A DNA stretch of 64,000 bases from Flavobacterium sp. PMTSA4 (GTDB taxonomy: Bacteria; Bacteroidota; Bacteroidia; Flavobacteriales; Flavobacteriaceae): contig NZ_CP134890.1 of NCBI RefSeq assembly GCF_032098525.1, positions 806,001 through 870,000 on the forward strand. Direction: 5' to 3'. Positions within the stretch are counted from its first letter, which is position 1; every line of letters starts with the position of its first letter. Shown one piece after another: positions 52,312-59,612 of the stretch. The position numbers and the translations under genes were made by a program. A model generated the notes under the pieces. That model made no database searches, was not told the origin of the DNA, and saw only the letters and a program-made list of their open reading frames with translations.

Positions 52312-52347
52312 AAAACCCGCTAAATTCAAAGATTTAGCGGGTTTTTT
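52312..52347 (+). terminator. Intrinsic terminator after the tRNA
   Basis: AAAACCCGCTAAAT stem pairs with ATTTAGCGGGTTTT (6-nt loop) followed by a T-run, 20 nt after the tRNA. Confidence 0.9.
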
Positions 52348-52401
52348 CTTTTAGGGCTGTACCAAATTATTCATTAAATCTCAAAGTTTAGGTGTCTTTC
52401 A

Positions 52402-52437
52402 AGGTGTCACTAATAAATTAAATTTTAAGTGACACCT
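52402..52437. promoter_or_regulatory. Inverted repeat AGGTGTCACT / AGTGACACCT upstream of the integrase
   Basis: Perfect 10-bp arms at 52402-52411 and 52428-52437 with a 16-nt AT-rich spacer. Extra AGGTGTC at 52390-52396 and AAGGTGTTC near 52460 make it an iterated cluster. It lies between the tRNA terminator and the integrase start and is a candidate regulator or integrase arm site. Confidence 0.55.
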
Positions 52438-52550
52438 CGCAACGAAAGCACCGCTACTACAAGGTGTTCAATAGCATATTCAAAAAATGTACATCTTGTG
52501 TGTAGTTGTTAAATCGAATAAATTTAATACTAACTTTAAGGTCACCAACA

Positions 52551-53795
52551 ATGAACACATCAGTATCCATTCTCTTCTACATCAAGAGAGCAAAAGCCAA
52601 CAATTTAGGAGTTTGTCCAATCTATACCAGAGTTACAGTTAATGCTAAACGATTTGAGCTTAGCACTAACAAATATATCAATCCTGATAAATGGTCCTCA
52701 GAAGGTAACAAAGTTAAGGGTACAACAGAAGAAGCTAGAACAATCAATAGTCATCTTGATTATCTAAAAAATCAAGTTTTAGAAGCAGAGAAGAAACTTT
52801 TCAAAAAAGATATTATAGTTACTTCTGAGAGTTTAAAGAATGAACTGTTTGGTTTATCAGAAACCAAACGCATGCTCGTTCCTATCTTCCAAGACCACAA
52901 CAACAAAATAAAAGAATTGGTTGGAAAAGAATACGCTCCAGGAACATTAGAGCGTTATACTACTTCACTCAAACATACTATTGAGTTTATGCAATGGAAA
53001 TACAACATTTCCGATATAGATATTACCAAAATTGACCATGCCTTTATAACCGATTACGAATTTTGGTTACGAAGCGTTAGAAACTGTGCTAATAATACAG
53101 CTGTCAAATACCTTAAAAACTTCAATAAAATAATCAAACTTTGTTTGGCCAATGACTGGTTAGAAAAAAATCCTTTTGCCAACTACAAATCAAAAGTCAA
53201 AGAAGTGGAACGAGTTTATCTTACTGAAGCTGAAATTCAAAGTATAATCGAAAAAGATTTCAAAACAGAAAGACTTTCATTAGTTCGCGATATCTTCCTT
53301 TTTAGCTGCTTTACAGGTTTGGCATACATTGATGTTAAAAACTTGACAAAATCCCATATAAGCATCGGTATTGATGGTGAGAAATGGATATTCACGCATA
53401 GACAAAAAACCGAAAGTGCTTCTAAAATCCCAATCCTTCCAGTTACACAAATGATAATCGATAAATACGAAAATCATCCGCAGTGTATCAATGAAGATAA
53501 ACTCCTGCCTATCCTGTCCAATCAAAAAATGAATGCTTACCTAAAAGAAATAGCAGGAGTATGTGAAATTGAAAAAGAACTAACTTTTCACATTGCTCGA
53601 CATACATTTGCAACAACGGTAACATTAACTAATGGTGTGCCTATCGAAAGCGTAAGCAAAATGCTTGGACACAAAAACCTCAGAACTACTCAACATTATG
53701 CAAAAGTTTTAGACAGAAAAGTGAGTGAGGATATGAAGATATTAAAAAATAAATTCATCATTAATTCTAGGGATCAAAAAACGCAAGTTTCATAA
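52551..53795 (+). CDS. Tyrosine recombinase/integrase of CTn type
   Basis: 414 residues from the ATG at 52551; a TTG at 52506 is unlikely. Arm-binding N-terminus ('SVSILFYIKRAKANNLGVCPIYTRV'), SAM-like core-binding domain (about 100-190), and a catalytic domain with 'HIARHTFATT' (HxxR), 'LGHKNLRTTQHYAK' (second His and nucleophile Tyr). The first catalytic Arg region reads 'CFTGLAYIDVKNLT', where the usual R is A, as in CTnDOT-type Bacteroidota integrases. Sits downstream of tRNA-Ser. Expected to integrate and excise the island by site-specific recombination. Confidence 0.93.
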   Translation: MNTSVSILFYIKRAKANNLGVCPIYTRVTVNAKRFELSTNKYINPDKWSSEGNKVKGTTEEARTINSHLDYLKNQVLEAEKKLFKKDIIVTSESLKNELFGLSETKRMLVPIFQDHNNKIKELVGKEYAPGTLERYTTSLKHTIEFMQWKYNISDIDITKIDHAFITDYEFWLRSVRNCANNTAVKYLKNFNKIIKLCLANDWLEKNPFANYKSKVKEVERVYLTEAEIQSIIEKDFKTERLSLVRDIFLFSCFTGLAYIDVKNLTKSHISIGIDGEKWIFTHRQKTESASKIPILPVTQMIIDKYENHPQCINEDKLLPILSNQKMNAYLKEIAGVCEIEKELTFHIARHTFATTVTLTNGVPIESVSKMLGHKNLRTTQHYAKVLDRKVSEDMKILKNKFIINSRDQKTQVS

Positions 53796-53966
53796 TTTTG
53801 GAAACGTCGTTTTTATCTCAATCCAAAATTTTATACTTAGTTAGTAAGCATATCTACCTACTTAAATAATCTTGATAAATACTCTTCTATTTTTGCCATC
53901 AAACTTTATTCTATTTTCATTTTCTTTATATAAAAATGACAAAAAGTATGGAAAATTATTTTCTCT

Positions 53967-54437
53967 TTAATTGGTATAAAAAATTCCTTGTTCATCTAAA
54001 ATCAGTTTTTTTCCTGTGGAAGTTTTTAACACGGAATAAGGAGCTACAACAACAGGTGCCCCTAAGTAATTAGACACACCTTTATTGAATACGCTTGTAT
54101 TAAGAACAGTGGCAGGATATTTCCGAGTCTTGTGAAAACCAATAATTGACCAAGTTTTAATGAGAATATTTTTTTCGTCAATACGTTCAATTCGTAAAAT
54201 GTATCGTCCACTCATCCAAAGCATACAAGCCATCATGCAATTTCCTGCTACAAGAAAAAAAATCATCCAACCAATACCCGATGCTTTGGAACTGTATTCT
54301 ATAAAAAAATCGTCCAAATCCGAGAAAATCATATAAAATACAAAAACTGACAATGTCAATGTCAGCAAACTTACCAAATGTAAGGTAACAGCTCTTTTAT
54401 TTTGGTATAGCATTTTTAATTTTTTCAGGTCTGTCAA
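53967..54437 (-). CDS. Membrane protein with a two-helix hairpin and soluble C-terminal domain
   Basis: 156 residues; the ATG at 54413 is a reasonable alternative start and gives a smaller overlap with the upstream gene. Two hydrophobic helices (about 19-37 and 51-75) are followed by a ~75-residue beta-rich domain ('RYILRIERIDEKNILIKTWSIIGFHKTRKYPA') resembling PH-like domains. No family recognised. Fourth gene of the operon headed by the WG-repeat gene. Its partners are the membrane proteins upstream. Confidence 0.65.
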   Translation of the reverse strand: MTDLKKLKMLYQNKRAVTLHLVSLLTLTLSVFVFYMIFSDLDDFFIEYSSKASGIGWMIFFLVAGNCMMACMLWMSGRYILRIERIDEKNILIKTWSIIGFHKTRKYPATVLNTSVFNKGVSNYLGAPVVVAPYSVLKTSTGKKLILDEQGIFYTN

Positions 54438-54993
54438 TCCATATTTTCAGTAATAAAAAAGGTAGTATAACCATTGCGGAAGCCCATATATTATTTTCAA
54501 GATTAAAATGTGGTACAACTGCCAGTTGCATCAACCCTCCCAGTATAATGGAAATGTGCAAAATAATGTGTCTTCGGCTGAATAACGGCATCTGTAAATT
54601 TGTATTATCGGATTTACTTCGAAAGTAAATGTATTCGGCAAAAAACAACAGCATATTGGCATTGAAGTACCAATTCCGAAACATCAGCACCAATATATTT
54701 TTGCCGAGTAAATCCCTGTTGCCCCAATTGAGCATAAAGCCAAACAGTAAGACGATAAACACTACATAAATGAACAAGATAAAAAAACTTCCAAAAGAAA
54801 TTTTTATAAAATCAAATTTTTTCCGGATGGTATTCTTTTTCCATATCAGACATACAAAATCTACCAAAGTACGAATAAGCTCCTGAAACCAGAATAGATA
54901 AATAATGTAGAATACAGTAACCTGCCCTTGGACAATACCCAAAAGAGTAATGACAAGCATCGTCAGTATATCTATTTTGTAGAGTTGCTTCAT
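54397..54993 (-). CDS. Multi-pass membrane protein (198 aa, DUF6498-like)
   Basis: 198 residues with about six hydrophobic helices. The first region 'VFYIIYLFWFQELIRTLVDF' recalls DUF6498 membrane proteins, which begin with a similar FW-x-E motif; I am not certain of this. It overlaps the following gene by about 40 nt, a sign of translational coupling. Third gene of the WG-repeat operon; function unknown. Confidence 0.65.
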   Translation of the reverse strand: MKQLYKIDILTMLVITLLGIVQGQVTVFYIIYLFWFQELIRTLVDFVCLIWKKNTIRKKFDFIKISFGSFFILFIYVVFIVLLFGFMLNWGNRDLLGKNILVLMFRNWYFNANMLLFFAEYIYFRSKSDNTNLQMPLFSRRHIILHISIILGGLMQLAVVPHFNLENNIWASAMVILPFLLLKIWIDRPEKIKNAIPK

Positions 54994-55060
54994 TCTAAAT
55001 TTTGTTCTTTCAATATATCCTTGTATGTTATTTGTTGTTCAGTATCCTCATTTTTTTGTT

Positions 55061-55312
55061 TTACCTGTTCACTATCATTGGTAATAGCATTGAGAACGAA
55101 AGCAGTAATCCTGCGATAAGGATTATCGGTATGGTACGGTTTCGTTTTCTGTCGTCTTTTTTAATACAAAGCCATATTACCAAACTTGCTATCCCGAAAG
55201 GGTAAGCGAAAATGAGGGCAAACCAATACACCCAAAATATACCGCCTACCATAAACCATAAGGCAAATAATACGGTAATGCTAAACAGTATGTCGTTTTT
55301 GGTGGGTTTCAT
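55061..55312 (-). CDS. Small membrane protein (83 aa)
   Basis: 83 residues with about three hydrophobic segments (about 8-25, 28-50, 61-80) and a basic KKDDRKRNR loop. It begins directly at the base after the WG-repeat stop (55313), so the two are translationally linked. No family recognised. Second gene of the operon. Confidence 0.65.
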   Translation of the reverse strand: MKPTKNDILFSITVLFALWFMVGGIFWVYWFALIFAYPFGIASLVIWLCIKKDDRKRNRTIPIILIAGLLLSFSMLLPMIVNR

Positions 55313-56770
55313 TTACTTCACTTCCTTGCCCGTTTTGTCGATGAAGAACTCTTTACCGTCTTTTCTTACTTTGGCTTTCCCGTTCATAAATATGAATGCT
55401 TCCGAATACTGAAATGGTATCACTTCGTTACCTGCCGTATTGATGTAACCCCATTTTCCATTGAGCTTTACGGCTGCTAATCCTTCATAAAATCCATCGT
55501 TTATACTCTCATATTTCAGTGCAATGACCTCCTTACCTGTATTATCTATAAAGCCATACTTGCTTCCCAAAACCATATCAAATTCTTCATCATAGCTACC
55601 GCCAATACTTACCGCAGCCAAACCTTCTCTGAATTGATGGGAACTATTGTATTTGGGTGCTACGATTACTTTTCCGCTTTGGTCTTTAAAACCCCATTTT
55701 CCGAAACGATTGAAAGGCTTATCACTAAAAGCCTTTAATTCCTGTGCTACTATTGCTCCATCTTTTAGTTCCTTGCCTGTTTTATCAATGTAGAAAATTC
55801 TTTTATCCTTATACACTTTCGCTTTACCGTCAACGAAAACCCATCCGTCATACATTGCTGTGTCAAATACAAAAGGATATTCGTGTGGGATAACTAATTT
55901 CCCCGATTTGTCAATGAAGCCATAAAAGGAGTTCCAAGTTTTTCCGACAGGGCGTACTGCTGCCAATCCTTCCGAAAAACGGATGGCATCGCCATATATC
56001 AGTGGTACGACTTCTTTACCATTCTGGTCGATATATCCCCATTTCTTTGTATTGTTTTCTGTTATGCATACAGCCGCCATTCCTTCTGAAAAAGGACTTG
56101 CTTCATCGTATTTGGATTGTACAATAATTATATTTTTATCATCCTTAAAACCCCATTTTCCGTCGTGGTTTTTAAAAGGTTTTAGTTCTAATACTGGTAA
56201 GTTTTTTGTCTGTTCTGCATTATATACCCTTTTTACTTCAGTTACACCATTGTTGGTTTGGGTTTGCACCACAGCATTATTATTGGCATTGGTCGTGTTT
56301 GCAGTTAAAGTACCGGAGTTCCATTTCCCTTTTACACCATATCCTGGTTGGGGGATATTGGCGGGATAAGATGATGATGTGGTTGTATTGACATTTGATA
56401 CGGTATGGCTTGCAACAGTCCTTATCATTGTTCGTTCCTGCTGCGACATATAACTTTTAGTGAAAAGCAGCGCATCGTCTTGTTTTTTTAGCTTCATTAA
56501 AAAGTTGTATGCTGCAAGAAAATCGTAGTCGATTAATTGCCTGAATATTGTGGCAGTTTCTGTTTTGGCAGTTTCAGAACCTGCTTCTATAATACGGCTG
56601 TCGTAAAAAATTGCCAATGCTTTTCCTCTCTCTTCCGATTTACTTCTGCTATCAGGCTGTTTTTCAATTTGACTGACCGTGGTATTATATTTTCGATGAG
56701 CTTCTTGTGCTTGTATTGTGAATGTCATAAATAGCAAAAAGCTTGTGGCAATAAGTGTTAATCTATTCAT
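55313..56770 (-). CDS. Secreted WG-repeat protein
   Basis: 485 residues with a signal peptide ('LLFMTFTIQAQ'). An N-terminal helical region (about 25-130) and a Ser/Thr/Asn-rich linker lead into roughly eight WG (beta-hairpin) repeats from about residue 205: 'KWGFKDDKNIIIVQSKYDEA', 'KWGYIDQNGKEVVPLIYG', 'KYGFIDNTGKEVIALKYES', 'KWGYINTAGNEVIPFQYS' and others. Such repeats occur in secreted or periplasmic Bacteroidota proteins and in some polymorphic-toxin-linked loci. First gene of the operon 56770-53967 that lies immediately behind the integrase. Confidence 0.85.
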   Translation of the reverse strand: MNRLTLIATSFLLFMTFTIQAQEAHRKYNTTVSQIEKQPDSRSKSEERGKALAIFYDSRIIEAGSETAKTETATIFRQLIDYDFLAAYNFLMKLKKQDDALLFTKSYMSQQERTMIRTVASHTVSNVNTTTSSSYPANIPQPGYGVKGKWNSGTLTANTTNANNNAVVQTQTNNGVTEVKRVYNAEQTKNLPVLELKPFKNHDGKWGFKDDKNIIIVQSKYDEASPFSEGMAAVCITENNTKKWGYIDQNGKEVVPLIYGDAIRFSEGLAAVRPVGKTWNSFYGFIDKSGKLVIPHEYPFVFDTAMYDGWVFVDGKAKVYKDKRIFYIDKTGKELKDGAIVAQELKAFSDKPFNRFGKWGFKDQSGKVIVAPKYNSSHQFREGLAAVSIGGSYDEEFDMVLGSKYGFIDNTGKEVIALKYESINDGFYEGLAAVKLNGKWGYINTAGNEVIPFQYSEAFIFMNGKAKVRKDGKEFFIDKTGKEVK

Positions 56771-56999
56771 TCTGCTGTTTTATTAAGTTATATATTATCG
56801 TATGGTAATTTATTGAATTTAGTGTTCGTTGTCAATACGCAATTTGCCGTATTTTTTCAAAACAATTGGTTACTCTATAATAAAAACTTCCAAACCTTCC
56901 TTTATAAACTTAAATTTAATTACTGTAAAATAAAACTTTATAATCAAGATTAAAAACCTAAATTAACGTAATGATTAAGATAACAATTATTAGAATAAA

Positions 57000-57026
57000 A
57001 AAACACCGGCAAAAAACCGGTGTTTA
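57000..57026 (-). terminator. Intrinsic terminator of the glutamate dehydrogenase operon
   Basis: AAACACCGG pairs with CCGGTGTTT around a 7-nt loop; on the minus strand it is followed by a T-run. In the 354-nt gap 56771-57124, apart from this hairpin and the inverted repeat at 57032-57087, only AT-rich sequence is seen. Confidence 0.8.
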
Positions 57027-57031
57027 AAAAA

Positions 57032-57087
57032 GCAATTGAAAAAACGAAAACGTTCTACTCATAAAAAGAAGAAAACATTTCAATTGC
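57032..57087. other. Inverted repeat GCAATTGAAA / TTTCAATTGC
   Basis: Perfect 10-bp arms (57032-57041 and 57078-57087) with a 36-nt AT-rich loop. It lies just after the 3' end of the operon. It could be an mRNA 3' structure or a small-RNA hairpin. Confidence 0.4.
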
Positions 57088-57124
57088 ACTTTTTATTAAA
57101 AAATAAGAACTTAAAAAAACATTT

Positions 57125-57529
57125 TCATTTTTTGAAATGACTGTTTATCTTTAAAAAAAGATTCTTCTTAAGTTTTCTATATTGGGACAAAAAGGATTCA
57201 ATTTGTATCTTAAAATTAACAAAATCATTAAAATAGAAAGTTTCACACTGAATATTATCACATTCATTTATACCTTCCAATTTTATAGAAAAATTGCTTA
57301 GTAGTGATAAAAAATTAGCATTTTCCAATCGCTTTTCAGTAAGCTTTAACAGTAGCTTTTCAGAACTTAATTCCTGATTAGTTCTGTTTTGAGGAACTTC
57401 AAGGAAATTTTTAAAAAAATGAATTTCTTCCTCAATTCCTTCCAATTCTTCTCGCCAAAGTTTAATATCACGATTAAGAAATTGGTGCTGTATTGTATCC
57501 TGATTGTAAAATTTATTCAATAGATTCAT
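57125..57529 (-). CDS. Coiled-coil hypothetical protein
   Basis: 134 residues, helical, with a probable coiled coil ('IKLWREELEGIEEEIHFFKNFLE') and several Cys/Asn residues ('INECDNIQCETF'). No signal peptide or membrane helix, so cytoplasmic. I do not recognise a family. Last gene of the four-gene sigma-54 operon, 10 nt after the Rnk/GreA-like gene. Confidence 0.65.
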   Translation of the reverse strand: MNLLNKFYNQDTIQHQFLNRDIKLWREELEGIEEEIHFFKNFLEVPQNRTNQELSSEKLLLKLTEKRLENANFLSLLSNFSIKLEGINECDNIQCETFYFNDFVNFKIQIESFLSQYRKLKKNLFLKINSHFKK

Positions 57530-57539
57530 AAAATACCAA

Positions 57540-57932
57540 TTATAAAGGTTGTTCTACTTTTGTAATTTTAATAGTGTTCAATCCTGATGGAAACTCCCAT
57601 TTTACCTCATCACTTTCAGCATAGCCAAACAAAGCTAATCCCATAGGAGCCATGACCGATAATTTATTCTGAGATAAATCACTTTTTGTAGGGATAACCA
57701 ATTGAAATTTTTTTTCTCCTCCAAAATCAGTTTTTATAGTTACCACTGAATTTAATCTAATTACATCCAATGGCATATTAGTCGAATCCAAAACCTTTGC
57801 TTTTTTAATTTCTTCCATCAATTTTTCAAACGATAGTCGATAGGTTTTATCTTTTTCATTATGAATAGTTGAAAAAAGATTTTTCAAAACGTCAAGTTCT
57901 TTTTTATCAACTACTACTTTTCCGTACTTCAT
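57540..57932 (-). CDS. Rnk/GreA-like transcription factor
   Basis: 130 residues. A short helical N-terminus (no full GreA coiled-coil hairpin) and a C-terminal GreA/Rnk FKBP-like domain: 'VIRLNSVVTIKTDFGGEKKFQLV' and 'LSVMAPMGLALFGYAESDEVKWEFPSG'. Such proteins bind in the RNA polymerase secondary channel. Rnk is known as a regulator of nucleoside diphosphate kinase and of transcription under stress. It lacks the long GreA hairpin, so transcript cleavage is unlikely. Third gene of the operon, 16 nt after gdhA. Confidence 0.85.
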   Translation of the reverse strand: MKYGKVVVDKKELDVLKNLFSTIHNEKDKTYRLSFEKLMEEIKKAKVLDSTNMPLDVIRLNSVVTIKTDFGGEKKFQLVIPTKSDLSQNKLSVMAPMGLALFGYAESDEVKWEFPSGLNTIKITKVEQPL

Positions 57933-57948
57933 ACTTTTTAATTTTTAT

Positions 57949-59229
57949 TTATGGGAAAATACCTCTTTGAATATAGGCTGTTTCTATTCTTTTGATTGCT
58001 AAAATATAAGCTGCTGTTCTGTAATCTATCTTATCTTCGTTAGCTAATTTTTCTACTTTCTTGAAAACTTCAGTCAATTTTTTTTCAATTTTTACCATTA
58101 CTTCGTCCAAAGACCAAAGTTCACCATTCCTATTTTGAAGCCATTCAAAATAACTTCCAATTACCCCTCCTGAGTTGCAGAGTATATCAGGAATAATAGT
58201 AACATTATTAGCTAGTAAAATACGTTCTGCCTCATTATTTGTTGGTCCGTTAGCGCCTTCAGCAATTACTTTTGATTTAATTTTTCTCGCATTTTTTTCG
58301 GTAATTTGATTGCCCAATGCTGCTGGAATAATAAAATCACATTCCAATCCAAAAAAGTCTTCTGGCTCCATTTCACTGGCTCCTTCAAATCCTTTAACAG
58401 AACCTTTCCTTGGTTTACTGTGCTCATGTAAATCTGCTACAGAAATCCCTTTTTCATTAATTAGAGTAGCATGAGCATCTTGAACAGCAATTAATAATGC
58501 GCCATCGTCTGTCAAGAATTTTGAAGCCCAGTAACCCACATTCCCAAAGCCTTGTACAATAAACTTTTTACCTTTTAAACTCTCCTTTCTACTATCAAAA
58601 AGTAATCGCAAAGTTATATATACTCCAAATCCCGTTGCTCGGTCTCTTCCTTCTAGTCCACCTGATCCAACTGGCTTTCCGGTAACAACATGTTTATTGT
58701 TAGAACGCTCCGAAGATGATTTGGTTGACATGAAAGTGTCAGCAATCCAAGCCATGGTTTGTTCATTTGTATTAACATCGGGAGCAGGAATATCGTATTC
58801 CGGTCCAATATTTTCACCTAAAGCAAATGCAAAACGGCGAGTAATTCTTTCTAGCTCTGCCAATGAGTAATTCCTAGGCTCGATTTGAATGCCTCCTTTT
58901 GCTCCTCCATAGGGCAATCCTGCTAGAGAGGTTTTCCATGTCATCCACATTGCCAAAGCTTTGGCATCATTTACATCCACACTAGGATGATATCGCAATC
59001 CTCCTTTATAAGGTCCTAGAGCATTATTATGTTGTACCCTATATCCTGTAAATATTTCTATTGAACCATTGTCCATTTTTACCGGAAATCGAATTATAAT
59101 TTCATTATTTGTAATAGATAAAATTTTTCGAATATTTGGATTTAAATCCATGATGTCGGATATGGTATTGAATTGCTCAATTACGTTATCCAACATTGTA
59201 TTTTGTCTTTTCTCTTTTAAAACTTCCAT
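57949..59229 (-). CDS. gdhA: Glutamate dehydrogenase
   Basis: 426 residues, the usual size of hexameric catabolic or dual-cofactor glutamate dehydrogenases. Active-site 'GLPYGGAKGGIQIEP' (catalytic Lys), 'PAPDVNTNEQTMAWIADTF', and nucleotide-binding 'VQGFGNVGYWASKFL'. It interconverts glutamate with 2-oxoglutarate plus ammonia; NAD versus NADP preference is not decidable by eye. The start overlaps the stop of the 69-residue gene by 1 nt. Island GDH genes driven by sigma-54 point to ammonia or stress metabolism rather than the housekeeping copy. Confidence 0.93.
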   Translation of the reverse strand: MEVLKEKRQNTMLDNVIEQFNTISDIMDLNPNIRKILSITNNEIIIRFPVKMDNGSIEIFTGYRVQHNNALGPYKGGLRYHPSVDVNDAKALAMWMTWKTSLAGLPYGGAKGGIQIEPRNYSLAELERITRRFAFALGENIGPEYDIPAPDVNTNEQTMAWIADTFMSTKSSSERSNNKHVVTGKPVGSGGLEGRDRATGFGVYITLRLLFDSRKESLKGKKFIVQGFGNVGYWASKFLTDDGALLIAVQDAHATLINEKGISVADLHEHSKPRKGSVKGFEGASEMEPEDFFGLECDFIIPAALGNQITEKNARKIKSKVIAEGANGPTNNEAERILLANNVTIIPDILCNSGGVIGSYFEWLQNRNGELWSLDEVMVKIEKKLTEVFKKVEKLANEDKIDYRTAAYILAIKRIETAYIQRGIFP

Positions 59230-59438
59230 TATCCATTATTTAAATTATACTCTTCACATTCAATTTTATTTTTTTCTATCCAAACACAATTACTGTTATT
59301 CAAACAATTGCTGCAAATACCAAATAAAACTATATGATTTTCAAAATGAGATAACATTGTTTGTTTGTTCTCAAAGACGGTTGCTGCAAATAAAATTTTC
59401 TCTTTCTTTTCAACGGATTTGTTTTTTAAAATCTCCAT
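59229..59438 (-). CDS. Four-cysteine mini-protein
   Basis: 69 residues. A basic N-terminal part leads into C-x2-C-x5-C-x9-C followed by E-E-Y ('FGICSNCLNNSNC' and 'IECEEY'), a zinc- or iron-sulfur-binding arrangement. Similar small proteins with a GLCxNCxxRxxC...CEEY pattern occur near anaerobic or stress genes; I know the pattern but cannot verify the family here. First gene after the sigma-54 promoter and translationally coupled to gdhA by a 1-nt stop/start overlap, which supports it being real. Confidence 0.6.
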   Translation of the reverse strand: MEILKNKSVEKKEKILFAATVFENKQTMLSHFENHIVLFGICSNCLNNSNCVWIEKNKIECEEYNLNNG

Positions 59439-59469
59439 AATAATTATAAACTTTTTTAGCTAATGGTAT

Positions 59470-59485
59470 ACAAGGTATGTGCCAA
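59470..59485 (-). promoter_or_regulatory. Sigma-54 (-24/-12) promoter of the gdhA operon
   Basis: On the minus strand the sequence is TTGGCACATACCTTGTA: -24 TGGCAC, 5-nt spacer, -12 TTGT, against consensus TGGCAC-N5-TTGC. Transcription would start about 20 nt before the ATG at 59438. The neighbouring gene encodes an NtrC-type activator that such promoters require. Confidence 0.7.
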
Positions 59486-59553
59486 AAGAAATTTAAGACA
59501 ACTACTAGCTTGATAGATAGGTGATTATAAAAAAGGAAATAAAAACAAGTGTA

Positions 59554-59576
59554 TTTTAGACTGTAGAATAAAGTCT
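59554..59576. promoter_or_regulatory. Candidate upstream activator site for the NtrC-type regulator
   Basis: TTTTAGACT, GTAGAATA, then AAGTCT: AGACT and AGTCT form an inverted repeat with a 9-nt spacer. It lies about 70-100 nt upstream of the sigma-54 promoter, a usual distance for enhancer sites. Related sequence at 62109-62140. Confidence 0.5.
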
Positions 59577-59612
59577 CGATCGGTTCATTTCTCCCCGATT
59601 TTTTAGAGCTAT

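Noticed and set aside
52204..53966. Duplicate of the tRNA 3' end inside the window (right attachment site)
   Set aside because: No second copy of the T-arm and acceptor sequence was found by eye up to 64000.
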